From the NCBI RefSeq assembly GCF_900111995.1, contig NZ_FOKF01000023.1:1-64000 (forward strand): a stretch of DNA of 64,000 nt, read 5' to 3'. The position numbers were made by a program, and so were the translations under genes. Positions 25,553 through 35,303 of this stretch are shown here, piece by piece (position 1 is the first letter of the stretch; each line of letters begins with the position of its first letter). A model generated the notes under the pieces. That model ran no database searches and was not told where the DNA came from. It worked only from the letters and a program-made list of their open reading frames with translations. Source of the stretch: Collimonas sp. OK607. GTDB taxonomy: Bacteria > Pseudomonadota > Gammaproteobacteria > Burkholderiales > Burkholderiaceae_D.

Positions 25553-25853
25553 TATTATGTCCCCCTGGTTGAACGCAGCGGCCATTATATTTCCTTATGG
25601 AAATATAATGAAGCCAAAAATGCGGTGTTACCGACAGGTTTGCTCTAGTCGCAGACACAAGCCTGGTATTGACGTGCCGGATCAGAAGGGAGAACTTAAA
25701 GGAATCGCAAGTGGCTGCAGGACGCAAGCACGAGTGGACACGAACGGGCATGCCTTGGGGACAGGCGGAGGAAGGGAAAGCGGAAGGTGTCGACCTCCCC
25801 CCTTTTAACCCTGTCAGCCCGCTGAACCGAGCTGACAGTATCAGGCTGAACTG
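25553..25853. other. Intergenic region
   Basis: 301 bases between the DUF2726 gene and the 94-residue gene, both on the minus strand. It holds the palindrome at 25583-25610. A 71-codon open frame across it has no ribosome site and overlaps the next gene, so it is not called. Confidence 0.5.
25583..25610. promoter_or_regulatory. Perfect 12-base inverted repeat upstream of the DUF2726 gene
   Basis: CATTATATTTCC and GGAAATATAATG are exact complements separated by TTAT. Reading on the minus strand it contains a TATAAT-like hexamer within the palindrome, about 30 bases before the DUF2726 start. It is a candidate operator or promoter-embedded hairpin. Confidence 0.45.
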
Positions 25854-26138
25854 TTACTCGCTTAAACCGAAAATCGCGTCGTAGCCGTTCTTGGCGCGAT
25901 CGGCTTCGTCCAACTCATTGCTCAAGCCCAGGTCTTCCAGCTCTTCCGATGCATTGATGAACTGCTTGCTGCTGGAAGCGCCGATAACGCGGTAGATTTC
26001 TTGCTTTGCATTGCGGATGCCGAGCAATATCTGCTCTTGCCGGACAACGTTCAACTCTACCGTCTTGATCAGCAGGTTGGTCATGATATCGTGATCGAAT
26101 TCGGGGATATCCTTATCTCCGACTAGTGCTGTTTTCAA
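25854..26138 (-). CDS. Hypothetical small soluble protein
   Basis: A 94-residue protein, acidic and mostly helical, with no signal peptide or membrane segment. The predicted start is TTG at 26138, with AGAGGAACAGA directly upstream as a good ribosome site. An internal ATG (MTNLLIKTVEL) is an alternative that would remove 18 residues. No family is recognised. It lies between fbp and the DUF2726 gene on the same strand. Confidence 0.6.
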   Translation of the reverse strand: MKTALVGDKDIPEFDHDIMTNLLIKTVELNVVRQEQILLGIRNAKQEIYRVIGASSSKQFINASEELEDLGLSNELDEADRAKNGYDAIFGLSE

Positions 26139-26296
26139 TCTGTTCCTCTTGTATTCATTGATTAATATTTCTGCAAATGCGATTGCTGCAGGTGTGCGAT
26201 TTTACTAGGTCTGGCGTTTTGCCGTCATCGCACTCCGCGAAGCGCCTGATCTACTTCTGACCAGGCCTCGCAGAGAGGGTTCCTGCTTTTTCCGGC

Positions 26297-27298
26297 CTAT
26301 TCCTGATGGTAGCGCGTCACCAGTTCGACTTCGCTCCTGGAACCGAGAAACACCGGCACACGCTGGTGTAATTTCTCAGGCTGGATATCCAGGATCGCCT
26401 GCTTGCCGTCAGTGGCTGCGCCGCCGGCTTGCTCGACGATGAAGGCCATCGGGTTGGCTTCGTACATCAGGCGCAGCTTGCCTGGCTTGTCCGGTTCACG
26501 CGCATCAGCCGGGTACATGAAGATGCCGCCGCGGTTCAGGATACGGTGGACGTCAGCGACCATCGATGCAATCCAGCGCATGTTGAAGTCTTTTTGACGC
26601 GGACCGGTGCTGCCGGCCAGCATTTCGTTGACGTAACGCGTGACCGGCGGATGCCAGTGGCGAGCGTTAGACGCGTTAATTGCAAATTCCTTGGTCTCTG
26701 CCGGGATCTGCATGTCGCGCTGGGTCAATACCCACGAACCCATCTCACGATCCAGGGTAAAGCAGTGCACGCCGTTACCGGTAGTCAGCACCAGCATGGT
26801 TTGCGGGCCGTACACAGCGTAGCCGGCAGCAACCTGCTTGCGGCCTGACTGCATGAAATCCTGTTCGGTCGGCGAACTCATGCCATCCGGTGCTTTCAGC
26901 ACCGAGAAAATAGTGCCGATGGAAACATTGACGTCGATATTGCTGGAGCCGTCGAGCGGGTCGAACAAAAGCAAGTATTCGCCTTGCGGATAGCGGTTTG
27001 GAATCGGATGGATGGATTCCATTTCTTCCGAAGCCATGGCGGCCAGGTGACCACCCCACTCATTGGCTTCCAGCAGGATTTCATTGGAAATGATATCCAG
27101 TTTTTTCTGAACTTCGCCTTGCACGTTCTCGCTACCGGCGCTGCCCAGCACTTCACCCAGCGCACCTTTGCCGACAGCGTGGCTGATGGTTTTGCAGGCG
27201 CGGCCGACTACTTCGATCAGCAGGCGCAGTTCTGCCGGAATGCTGTTGTGCAGACGTTGCTGCTCTATCAAATGCTGGGTAAGACTGATACGTTTCAT
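26297..27298 (-). CDS. fbp: Fructose-1,6-bisphosphatase class I
   Basis: A 333-residue FBPase. The metal/phosphate motif [13 protein letters not shown] lies near residue 110. The C-terminal substrate segment [20 protein letters not shown] is clear in two parts. It hydrolyses fructose 1,6-bisphosphate to fructose 6-phosphate in gluconeogenesis. Length is normal. An AAAGAGTAAT ribosome site precedes the ATG. It follows pepN at a 95-base gap on the same strand. Confidence 0.97.
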   Translation of the reverse strand: MKRISLTQHLIEQQRLHNSIPAELRLLIEVVGRACKTISHAVGKGALGEVLGSAGSENVQGEVQKKLDIISNEILLEANEWGGHLAAMASEEMESIHPIPNRYPQGEYLLLFDPLDGSSNIDVNVSIGTIFSVLKAPDGMSSPTEQDFMQSGRKQVAAGYAVYGPQTMLVLTTGNGVHCFTLDREMGSWVLTQRDMQIPAETKEFAINASNARHWHPPVTRYVNEMLAGSTGPRQKDFNMRWIASMVADVHRILNRGGIFMYPADAREPDKPGKLRLMYEANPMAFIVEQAGGAATDGKQAILDIQPEKLHQRVPVFLGSRSEVELVTRYHQE

Positions 27299-27393
27299 AT
27301 TACTCTTTCTTTATTGTGGCTCTTCACTGTCTTGTCACTGTCAGCCGCGGGAAAACCCGCGACTAAAAATAAAACTTGCAGTGAAATCAAAAA

Positions 27394-30105
27394 CTAATTG
27401 GCTAGCGCTTTGCCGATGACTTCAAGTACATCCTTCGATAAGTTCGGTGCTGCTGCGACGCGTTGCAAAGCGGTGCGCATTTTTTCCTGCAGCGCCGGCG
27501 CGTATTTGCGCCAGCGATCCAGGCTGCGCGCCAGCCGTGCCGCAACTTGCGGGTTAACACCGTTGAGTGCGATCACCTGGTCTGCCCAGAATTCATAACC
27601 GCTGCCGTCGACCGCATGGAAATTGACCGGATTGCCGCTGCAGAAACTAAAAATCAAGCTGCGCGCACGGTTCGGGTTTTTCAGCGTGAAGGCTGGATGT
27701 TCCGACAAAGTGCGGATAGCCGCAACATCGGCAGTGTAAGCCGTAGCTTGCAAGGCGAACCACTTGTCGATGACCAGCGCTTCCTGTTCGAAATCCTTAT
27801 AGAATTTTTCCAGGGCAGCGGCCTTCCCTGGCGCGCTGCTGTTGGTCAGCGCGACCAGTGCGGCCAGGCGGTCGGTCATGTTGTTGGCGTTATCGTATTG
27901 TTGCTGTGCCAGCGTATGCGCATCGGCATCGTCGGCCTGGATCAGATACGCCAGCGCTACGTTCTTCAACGCGCGCTTGCCGGAAGCTTCTGCATCAGGG
28001 CTGTAAGCGCCTGGTGTCTGGTTGGCGTGATAAGCGGTCAACAGATCATCCTTGAGCGCCAGGCCTAGCTTGCCGCGCAGGTATTGACGCGACCGGTGGA
28101 TCGCTTGCGGGTCGATCACTTCGGTCTGCTCTGCCAGCAGCGCTTCCGACGGCAGCGTCAAGGCTAGCTCGCGGAAAGCAGCGTCAAGCGTTGCATCGTT
28201 AAGTATCAAGCCGAATGCCGTCCCCAAGGCGCCGCTATTCGAGGCTGCGTTGTTCAAGACGTCTTGCAGCGCAACTACATGGCCGGCTAACGAGGCCCCC
28301 TGGACTGCTGCGGTCAACGCCAGCAAGCTACGTGTAGCCAGGCGCTGGCCGGCTTCCCAGCGATTGAATGGATCGCTGTCGTGCGCCAACAGGAAGGCCA
28401 GCTCGGCATCGCTGTATTCGACATCCAGCACCACCGGCGCGGAAAAATTACGCAAGATCGACGGCACCGGTGCTTCGGCCACATCGACGAAACGGAAAAT
28501 CTGCTGCGCTTTGGTCAGCTCAAGCACGCGCGTGGTTTCATCGGCGGCGCTACCTTTGCCGTCTGTGCTCAGGCGCAACGCCATGTCCTTGCCGTTAGCG
28601 TCGAGCAGGCCGACCGCAACCGGAATATGGAATGGCAATTTCTTGGACTGGCCAGGAGTCGCGGCGCAGGTCTGCGACAGTGTCAGCTCGTAGGTTTTCT
28701 TGGCGGCGTCGTACTTGCTTTGCACCTGCACCCGCGGTGTGCCGGCCTGGCTGTACCAGCGTTCGAACTGGCTCAGATCGCGGCCGTTGGCATCTACCAT
28801 CGCGGCACGGAAATCGTCGCACTCTACTGCCTGGCCGTCGTGGCGTTCGAAGTACAGGTCCATACCCTTGCGGAAGCCGTCGCGGCCAAACAAAGTCTGG
28901 TACATGCGCACTACTTCGGCGCCCTTTTCATAAATCGTGACAGTGTAGAAATTATTGATCTCAACGTAGGAGTCAGGCCGCACCGAGTGCGCCATCGGGC
29001 CTGCGTCTTCAGGGAACTGCGCCTGGCGCAAGACGCGCACATCATCGATCCGCTTGACGGCGCGGCCGCTGTCGGTGCCGACCATGTCCGCTGAAAATTC
29101 CTGGTCGCGGAATACGGTCAAGCCTTCTTTCAAGGACAGCTGGAACCAGTCGCGGCAAGTGACGCGGTTACCAGTCCAGTTATGGAAATATTCATGGCCG
29201 ACTACGGCTTCGATATTAGCGTAGTCGACATCGGTGGCGATACGCGAATTGGCCAGAACATATTTGGTATTGAAAATGTTCAGGCCCTTGTTTTCCATCG
29301 CGCCCATGTTGAAGTCGCCGACGGCAACGATCATGAAGCGATCGAGGTCAAGCTCCAGGCCGAAGCGCTCTTCATCCCAGCGAATGCTATTGATCAGCGA
29401 ATCCATTGCGTGCTGGGTCTTGTCGAGGTTGCCGTCTTCTACCCAGACCTGCAGCAAGACTTCGCGGCCGGATTTCAATGTGTATTTTTGCTCCTGGCAA
29501 ACCAGGTTGCCGGCCACCAGCGCAAACAGATAGGACGGTTTCTTGAACGGGTCTTCCCATTTGGCGTAGTGACGGCCATCGGCCAGGTCGCCCTCTTCGA
29601 TCAGATTGCCGTTCGACAGCAGCACCGGATATTTCTTCTTGTCTGCGCGCAGCATGACGGTGTACTTGGCCATCACATCGGGACGGTCCGGAAAATAGGT
29701 AATCTTGCGGAAGCCTTCAGCTTCGCACTGGGTGAAGAAATTGCCGTTGGACACATACAAACCCATCAACGACGTATTCTTTTCCGGGCTGGTCAGCGTT
29801 TCAATTTCCAGCACGACCTTGGCCGGCGCCGATGCGATACGCAATTTTCCGGCTTCCAGCTGGTACTGGCCAGGTTTCAATTGCTTGCCGTTGAGGCGCA
29901 ATTGCACCAGTTCCAGTTCTTCGCCGAATAGGACGATTTCCTTGCTGCTGCTGGCCGGATTGCGGCGCATCGTGATGCGGGTGGCAATACGGGTCGCTGC
30001 GGGATCGAGATCGAAACCCATGTCGACGGTGTCGACCAGGAAGGCGGGAACGGTGTAATCCTTACGAAGGATAGTGAGTGGTGTAGCGGAAGTATCTGTG
30101 CGCAT
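27394..30105 (-). CDS. pepN: Aminopeptidase N (M1 zinc metallopeptidase)
   Basis: A 903-residue M1 aminopeptidase. The exopeptidase motif GAMENKG precedes the zinc site VVGHEYFHNWTG, with the third ligand Glu in LKEGLTVFRDQEF. The size and the long C-terminal helical domain match the bacterial PepN subfamily. It removes N-terminal residues from peptides in the cytoplasm. The upstream leader carries five 13-base tandem repeats (30133-30197), an unusual feature. No strong ribosome site is seen before the start. Confidence 0.97.
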   Translation of the reverse strand: MRTDTSATPLTILRKDYTVPAFLVDTVDMGFDLDPAATRIATRITMRRNPASSSKEIVLFGEELELVQLRLNGKQLKPGQYQLEAGKLRIASAPAKVVLEIETLTSPEKNTSLMGLYVSNGNFFTQCEAEGFRKITYFPDRPDVMAKYTVMLRADKKKYPVLLSNGNLIEEGDLADGRHYAKWEDPFKKPSYLFALVAGNLVCQEQKYTLKSGREVLLQVWVEDGNLDKTQHAMDSLINSIRWDEERFGLELDLDRFMIVAVGDFNMGAMENKGLNIFNTKYVLANSRIATDVDYANIEAVVGHEYFHNWTGNRVTCRDWFQLSLKEGLTVFRDQEFSADMVGTDSGRAVKRIDDVRVLRQAQFPEDAGPMAHSVRPDSYVEINNFYTVTIYEKGAEVVRMYQTLFGRDGFRKGMDLYFERHDGQAVECDDFRAAMVDANGRDLSQFERWYSQAGTPRVQVQSKYDAAKKTYELTLSQTCAATPGQSKKLPFHIPVAVGLLDANGKDMALRLSTDGKGSAADETTRVLELTKAQQIFRFVDVAEAPVPSILRNFSAPVVLDVEYSDAELAFLLAHDSDPFNRWEAGQRLATRSLLALTAAVQGASLAGHVVALQDVLNNAASNSGALGTAFGLILNDATLDAAFRELALTLPSEALLAEQTEVIDPQAIHRSRQYLRGKLGLALKDDLLTAYHANQTPGAYSPDAEASGKRALKNVALAYLIQADDADAHTLAQQQYDNANNMTDRLAALVALTNSSAPGKAAALEKFYKDFEQEALVIDKWFALQATAYTADVAAIRTLSEHPAFTLKNPNRARSLIFSFCSGNPVNFHAVDGSGYEFWADQVIALNGVNPQVAARLARSLDRWRKYAPALQEKMRTALQRVAAAPNLSKDVLEVIGKALAN

Positions 30106-30627
30106 GGGAAGTAGTCTGGTTACGGTTAATTTTGATAACTGCGATTGATAACTACGGTTGATAACTATGGCTGGTAACTACAGTCGGCAACTAAGTGGGT
30201 CAGCTAAGGATCGCTCAGTGACTTGCTCAGTAACTAGGTTAATAACGTGGCCGATAAGGTGGCCGGTTAGTCTCAATAATTCGGGCAGACTGTGATTCTA
30301 CCAATCAAAACGTAAAGCTTCATGTGATTTGCGACGAGTTTGCAACCCTATCGGCGATCTGACGCTATCAAACTGCAAATATGGCCTTGGCGTGCAAATT
30401 CATTAAAATTGTCATAAAATCATTTATTTGTTTCTATCAAGTTGTGAGCTGGTCGCTCAGGTTACAGAGCGTGACAAAGCGATAGAGCAACACTATGAGG
30501 ACTTGGCTAAAATACGCATAGTCCGGCCATCTCCGCCAGCCCGACGGAATTGACGCTGCCAACACCAGAGCCGCCTATCAGGCAAGCCATGGAACGGGTC
30601 TGCACATCCCCCACGAAGAGGAAATAC
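30106..30627. other. Divergent intergenic region, pepN / DUF4136 lipoprotein
   Basis: 522 bases without a convincing gene. It holds the 13-base tandem repeats near pepN and an A/T-rich stretch around 30395-30440 that probably contains promoters. Confidence 0.5.
30133..30197. repeat. Five 13-base imperfect tandem repeats
   Basis: Consecutive units read TGATAACTGCGAT, TGATAACTACGGT, TGATAACTATGGC, TGGTAACTACAGT and CGGCAACTAAGTG, degrading away from pepN. The array ends 28 bases before the pepN start codon, so it would lie in the pepN 5' leader or promoter. Confidence 0.65.
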
Positions 30628-31260
30628 ATGAAACGCATCATTAGTCTCGGTTTAGCTGCACTTACCCTGCTGCTGAGCGGCTGTGCCACCGTCATCAGCA
30701 GCGACGTTACCGCCTTTAACGAATGGCCCGCCGATTTGCCGAATAAATCCTATGTATTCGCGCATACGCCGGCACAGGACAACGACCTGGAATACCGGAA
30801 TTACGAAAATCTGGTGGCTGCAGAACTACAACGCCTGGGATTCGTGCCTGCCGGCAACTCCACTCCAGAATTGAAAGTCGCCCTTCACTACGACATCGCC
30901 GGGCGCGAGGTCCGCGTGGTGGAGCCGGTCGTGGCCGACCCGATGTGGTACGGCCCTTACGGACCTTACGGCTGGGGACGACCTGGGATCTACAGCCCGT
31001 TTTACGACCCGTTCTGGTACGCACCACAAGTGGTGGGGCAACGCGAATACAACTATCAATTATTCCAACGTCGCCTGAATATCACGATCACGCGCGCCGG
31101 CAATGGTCAAAAACTGTATGACGTCACCGTCACCAGCGAAGGCAAGATGAATTCGCTGCCGGCTGTGATGCCGTATCTGATACGCAGTGCATTTACCGAT
31201 TTCCCGGGGAAAAGCGGTGTCCCGCATCAGGTGAAGTTAAAGGTTGAAGATCAAAAATAG
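30628..31260 (+). CDS. DUF4136 lipoprotein
   Basis: A 210-residue outer-membrane-type lipoprotein. The signal sequence ends in the lipobox LLSGC, with lipidated Cys at about residue 18. The mature domain matches DUF4136 in layout, with the YNYQLFQRRLNITI strand and a C-terminal FTDFPGKSG motif. A Gly/Pro/Tyr-rich insertion (WYGPYGPYGWGRPG) lies mid-protein. The start at 30628 is set by GAAGAGGAAATAC. Family members are envelope lipoproteins of unknown function. Confidence 0.88.
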   Translation: MKRIISLGLAALTLLLSGCATVISSDVTAFNEWPADLPNKSYVFAHTPAQDNDLEYRNYENLVAAELQRLGFVPAGNSTPELKVALHYDIAGREVRVVEPVVADPMWYGPYGPYGWGRPGIYSPFYDPFWYAPQVVGQREYNYQLFQRRLNITITRAGNGQKLYDVTVTSEGKMNSLPAVMPYLIRSAFTDFPGKSGVPHQVKLKVEDQK

Positions 31261-31287
31261 AAATCCCGTAGAAATCTCCCATACGAC

Positions 31288-31333
31288 AAAACGGCCTGTG
31301 CTCTCATTTCGATGAGACCACAGGCCGTTTTTG
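31288..31333. terminator. Bidirectional intrinsic terminator
   Basis: AAAACGGCCTGTG and CACAGGCCGTTTTTG pair around an inner CTCAT/ATGAG stem, giving a strong hairpin with an A-tract before and a T-tract after. It ends the DUF4136 gene and, read in reverse, the qor/small-protein transcript. Confidence 0.9.
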
Positions 31334-31351
31334 TATTGCACGGGAGTGTTT

Positions 31352-31537
31352 TCAGCTATAAAACCATTCGCTGGCAAACGTGATGAAACCGATCAGTATC
31401 ACCGACAGCACCAGCACGATCAGCAAGCGGCCAAACTTGGGCGAACCGTCGCTGCCGGTTGCCGGCTCTTCCGGATGATTCATCGGGTTGTCCAGATGTG
31501 CATCCGGTTGCTGCGACTGTTTCAGGGGGTCATTCAT
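31352..31537 (-). CDS. Small tail-anchored membrane protein
   Basis: A 61-residue protein with a polar Pro/Asn/Asp-rich first half and one hydrophobic helix at residues 38-56 (LLIVLVLSVILIGFITFA). It starts seven bases after the qor stop and ends near the shared terminator, so it is the last gene of that operon. No family is recognised; similar short proteins are common beside qor-type genes in related genomes only as far as I recall. Confidence 0.65.
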   Translation of the reverse strand: MNDPLKQSQQPDAHLDNPMNHPEEPATGSDGSPKFGRLLIVLVLSVILIGFITFASEWFYS

Positions 31538-31544
31538 AGCTGTC

Positions 31545-32519
31545 TCAGGGAATCAAAATAGTGGAGCCGGTGGTTTTACGCGACTCCAGATCGATATGCG
31601 CTTGCGCCACATCTTTCAAGGCATAGCGCTGATTGATTTCAATCGTGATTTTCTTACTGTCCACCATCTGGAACAGGTCTGCTGCCGCCGCATCCAGGTC
31701 GGCCCGACTGGAAATATAGCTAGGCAGCGAAGGCCGGGTGATAGTCAGCGAACCGCGCGAAGCCAGCTCATTCAGGCTGAACGGTGGCACCGCGCCGGAA
31801 GCGTTGCCGAAACTGACCATGGTGCCCAGTGGCGCCAGGCTATCCAGCGAGCCGATGAAGGTATCCTTGCCGATCGAGTCATAGACCACCGGCACGCCTT
31901 TGCCGCCGGTAATTTCCCGCACCCGTTCGACGAAATTTTCGGTTTTGTAATTGATCACATGGGTGCAACCGGCTGCTGTCGCCAGCGCCGCTTTTTCAGC
32001 TGAGCTGACCGTGCCGATCATGGTTACGCCCAGCGCTTTGGCCCATTGGCAGGCAATCAGGCCGACGCCGCCGGCAGCCGCGTGAAACAGGATGGTTTCG
32101 CCACCGCGTAAAGGGAAGGTACGGCGAAACAGGTATTGCACAGTCAGGCCTTGCAACGTCATCGCTGCGGCTGTATCGAAACTGATGGAGTCCGGTAATT
32201 TGACCAGGAACGCGGCAGGCATCACACGTGCTTCGGAATACGCGCCATTTGGACGCGCGGCATACGATACCCGATCCCCCACTTTGACATGCTGCACGCC
32301 AGCGCCAACCGCCTCGATCACGCCGGCAGCTTCCTGCCCCAGGCCGCCTGGCAATGGCTGCGGATACAAGCCGGTGCGAAAGTAGACATCGATGAAATTC
32401 AGACCGCAAGCGACATGCCGTATCCGCACTTCGCCCAACCCTGGCTCGCCGACCTCCACGTCGACATACTCCATCACTTCCGGGCCACCGGTCCTCGACA
32501 TCCTGATTGCTTTTACCAT
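31545..32519 (-). CDS. qor: NADPH:quinone oxidoreductase, zeta-crystallin type
   Basis: A 324-residue zinc-free MDR-superfamily reductase. GLNFIDVYFRTGLYP near residue 43 and the nucleotide-binding stretch HAAAGGVGLIACQWA near residue 145 are characteristic of Qor. It reduces quinones with NADPH. The start at 32519 is chosen over a TTG codon at 32537 because GGAGGTGATAACAATC gives an ideal ribosome site. The small membrane protein gene follows directly. Confidence 0.94.
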   Translation of the reverse strand: MVKAIRMSRTGGPEVMEYVDVEVGEPGLGEVRIRHVACGLNFIDVYFRTGLYPQPLPGGLGQEAAGVIEAVGAGVQHVKVGDRVSYAARPNGAYSEARVMPAAFLVKLPDSISFDTAAAMTLQGLTVQYLFRRTFPLRGGETILFHAAAGGVGLIACQWAKALGVTMIGTVSSAEKAALATAAGCTHVINYKTENFVERVREITGGKGVPVVYDSIGKDTFIGSLDSLAPLGTMVSFGNASGAVPPFSLNELASRGSLTITRPSLPSYISSRADLDAAAADLFQMVDSKKITIEINQRYALKDVAQAHIDLESRKTTGSTILIP

Positions 32520-32555
32520 GATTGTTATCACCTCCAAATAGTGCGTCTAACTTCC

Positions 32556-32621
32556 TCAAATCCCCGTTTTTTGCTCTTTTTTTGCTCTTGTTTTTGTTTT
32601 TTTTGTTTTTTCTTACTTTTT
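32556..32621 (-). other. Strongly A-rich leader between eamA and qor
   Basis: On the minus strand this interval is almost all A with scattered C and G. It lies after the stop of the EamA-type gene and before qor. No hairpin accompanies it. It may be an untranslated A-rich leader or the result of slippage-prone expansion. Confidence 0.5.
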
Positions 32622-33533
32622 CTACGATTTCTTTTTTGAAATCAGATAAATACCAACCAACACCAGACCGGTACCGGTCAATTGAATCGCGGTAATCGGT
32701 TCCGCCAAAATCAATGCCCCCAAAAACAGAGTGGAGACCGGCCCCACCATGCCGGCCTGCGCCGCAGTCGCCGGACCGATGCGCGCCACTGCGATCATCG
32801 TCATGAATACCGGCAATACAGTGCAAAACACCGCATTAATGATGGACAAGCCATACACCGCCGGCGGCTGTTGCCACAGGATCGGCAACGGCCGTAACAG
32901 CACGAATTGCAAAATACAAGCGGCACAAGACACGCACATCGCGTAGGCCACCAGACGCATCGCACCGACCCGGCTCACCAATTCACCCGAGAGCATCAGG
33001 TACAGCGCATAACTGATTGCCGCGCCTAGCACCAGCGCGCTACCCAGGCCGATATTCGATCCGCCCAGACGTACATCGTGCAGGAACACCAGCACCGTTC
33101 CCAAATAGGAAATCAGTAAAGCAATCCATTCCAGCCAACTCACCCGGCGCCGATAAAACAAGAACGACATCAACAGCACGAACGAAGGCGTCAAGAACAG
33201 GATCAAGCGCTCCAACCCGGCAGAAATATACTGCAAACCGAGAAAATCGAGAAAACTCGACAGGTAGTACCCGATCAGTCCCAGCACCACAATCCGCACC
33301 CAGTCGCCATTCGACAGCGGCGCTTCGCTACGCGCCTTCCACAAGGCCACAGCAGCAAACAAGGGCAACGCAAACAACATGCGAAACGTAATCAGCAACA
33401 CCGCATCAACCTGATAACGATATATCAGCTTGGCGACGATCGCCTTGGCGGAAAACAGAATGGCGCCGGCGACCGCGATTGCCAAGCCGCCAAGAAAAAT
33501 CTGGCGACTACCAGGGTGTAACTTGCTGCTCAT
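32622..33533 (-). CDS. EamA/DMT-superfamily transporter
   Basis: A 303-residue inner-membrane protein with ten predicted helices in two five-helix EamA repeats. The second repeat begins near GGSNIGLGSALVLGAAISYA. The C-terminal end ISKKKS is basic and cytoplasmic. Such proteins export metabolites or amino acids, but the substrate is not predictable. The start at 33533 is preferred because an upstream extension would put polar residues before the first helix. Confidence 0.9.
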   Translation of the reverse strand: MSSKLHPGSRQIFLGGLAIAVAGAILFSAKAIVAKLIYRYQVDAVLLITFRMLFALPLFAAVALWKARSEAPLSNGDWVRIVVLGLIGYYLSSFLDFLGLQYISAGLERLILFLTPSFVLLMSFLFYRRRVSWLEWIALLISYLGTVLVFLHDVRLGGSNIGLGSALVLGAAISYALYLMLSGELVSRVGAMRLVAYAMCVSCAACILQFVLLRPLPILWQQPPAVYGLSIINAVFCTVLPVFMTMIAVARIGPATAAQAGMVGPVSTLFLGALILAEPITAIQLTGTGLVLVGIYLISKKKS

Positions 33534-33660
33534 TGCTTGCCCGTGATGGAATTGTAATAGGTATGTGGAAATCGCGTTGCTAAGGGAGCGGATAGGAACG
33601 AACAGAAAAAATTCGCTCCCCTCCCCGCCGGGAAAACGCAATCACGGAAGACAGACAATC

Positions 33661-35178
33661 TCACTTCTTTTTCAGCAAGGATCCCAATACGCCGCGTATC
33701 AATTCACGGCCGACTTGCGAGCCGATAGTGCGTGCAGCGGATTTGACTACCGCTTGCACCACGCTGTCCTTGCGCCCCGAACCACCGCCGAGCAGCCCTC
33801 CCAATACGCTGCCCCACGAAGTGCTTGAACCGCTGCTGGAATCACTTGAAGAATCTGCACCCGCTTCAGCGCCACCTTTGGCAGATGGCGCCGAGGCAGC
33901 AGCGGCACGTCCTTTCAGTTTTTCATACGCGGACTCACGGTCGACCGCAGCTTCATACACGCCGGCGACGATCGAGGTTGCCATCAACTGTTTGCGCTCG
34001 TCATCTGTGAGCGGGCCGATTTGCGATGCCGGCGGCAGGATGAAGGCGCGCTCGACGATATTCGGACGGCCTTTCTCATCCAGGAAAGACACCAGCGCCT
34101 CGCCGACGCCGAGCTCGCTGATGATTTGCGCAGTATTCAATGCCGGGTTGGCGCGGAAGGTATCGGCGGCGGCTTGCACTGCCTTCTGGTCGCGTGGCGT
34201 ATAGGCGCGCAACGCATGTTGCACGCGGTTGCCCAACTGGCCCAGCACGGTATCGGGAATATCCAGCGGATTTTGCGTGACGAAGAATACGCCTACGCCT
34301 TTGGAGCGGATCAGGCGCACCACCTGTTCGATTTTTTGCAGCAAAGGTTTAGGCGCTTCACTGAACAGCAAATGAGCTTCATCGAAGAAGAACACCAGCT
34401 TCGGCTTGTCCAGATCGCCGACTTCCGGCAGATGCTCGAACAGCTCCGACAGCATCCACAGCAAAAAGGTGGAATACAGGCGCGGTGCGTTCATCAGTTT
34501 GTCGGCAGCCAGGATATTCACCACGCCCTTACCGTTGCCGTCGGTCTGGATCAGGTCGTCGATGTTCAGCATCGGCTCGCCGAAGAATTGCTCCCCGCCC
34601 TGCTCGCCGATGCCGATCAGGCCGCGCTGGATAGCGCCGATGCTGGCGGCGGAAATATTGCCGTATTCGGTCTGGAAGCTGGCGGCGTTATCGCCGACGT
34701 GCTGCAGCATCGCCCGCAGGTCCTTCAGATCCAGCAACAGCAAGCCGTTATCGTCGGCAATCTTGAAAACCAGCTGCAGCACCCCCTGTTGCGTGTCGTT
34801 CAGATTGAGCATGCGCGCCAGCAGCAACGGCCCCATGTCGGAAATGGTGGCCCGCACCGGATGTCCCTGCGCGCCGTACACATCCCAGAAAGTCACAGGC
34901 GTCGCCGCCCATTTCGGTTCATCGATTCCGAGTGTTGCGAGGCGCTGCTTGAGCTTGTCCGACGCCGCTCCAGCCTTGCCGAGACCGCCCAGGTCGCCCT
35001 TGACGTCCGCCATGAATACCGGCACGCCACTGTCCGACAGTGCTTGGGCGATGACCTGCAAAGTCACAGTTTTACCGGTACCGGTGGCGCCGGTGATGCA
35101 GCCGTGGCGGTTCACCAATGCAGGCAGAAGCGTCAGGTCTTGCTGGGCGTTTTTGGCAATCAGGAGGGGATTTGACAT
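33661..35178 (-). CDS. HerA-like DUF853 ATPase (YjgR family)
   Basis: A 505-residue P-loop ATPase. Walker A is [11 protein letters not shown] near residue 30, and Walker B is [12 protein letters not shown] near residue 265. The C-terminal region after residue 440 is Ser/Gly-rich ([15 protein letters not shown]), followed by a conserved basic tail. The family is related to HerA/VirB4-type helicase ATPases; its role is not established. It is divergent from yebC. Confidence 0.92.
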   Translation of the reverse strand: MSNPLLIAKNAQQDLTLLPALVNRHGCITGATGTGKTVTLQVIAQALSDSGVPVFMADVKGDLGGLGKAGAASDKLKQRLATLGIDEPKWAATPVTFWDVYGAQGHPVRATISDMGPLLLARMLNLNDTQQGVLQLVFKIADDNGLLLLDLKDLRAMLQHVGDNAASFQTEYGNISAASIGAIQRGLIGIGEQGGEQFFGEPMLNIDDLIQTDGNGKGVVNILAADKLMNAPRLYSTFLLWMLSELFEHLPEVGDLDKPKLVFFFDEAHLLFSEAPKPLLQKIEQVVRLIRSKGVGVFFVTQNPLDIPDTVLGQLGNRVQHALRAYTPRDQKAVQAAADTFRANPALNTAQIISELGVGEALVSFLDEKGRPNIVERAFILPPASQIGPLTDDERKQLMATSIVAGVYEAAVDRESAYEKLKGRAAAASAPSAKGGAEAGADSSSDSSSGSSTSWGSVLGGLLGGGSGRKDSVVQAVVKSAARTIGSQVGRELIRGVLGSLLKKK

Positions 35179-35303
35179 GTTTTGGCAGGCTTGGCTGGTA
35201 GGTAAATAAGTGGATAAGCAGTGGATTTCAGTCGATTTCAGGAAAGTGCAATATGGTAAAATTGCGCTTTGATTATAGCTAACTCAAGCAAGAAAGAACC
35301 ATC

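Noticed and set aside
25669-25884. 71-codon open frame
   Set aside because: No ribosome site, no domain, and it overlaps the convergent 94-residue gene.
31996-32826. 276-codon minus-strand frame with a Lys/Asn-rich middle
   Set aside because: It crosses two real genes, and the Lys-rich part is only the A-rich intergenic tract read in frame.
34021-35175. 384-codon open frame opposite the HerA-like ATPase
   Set aside because: Antisense shadow; no start signal or recognisable domain.
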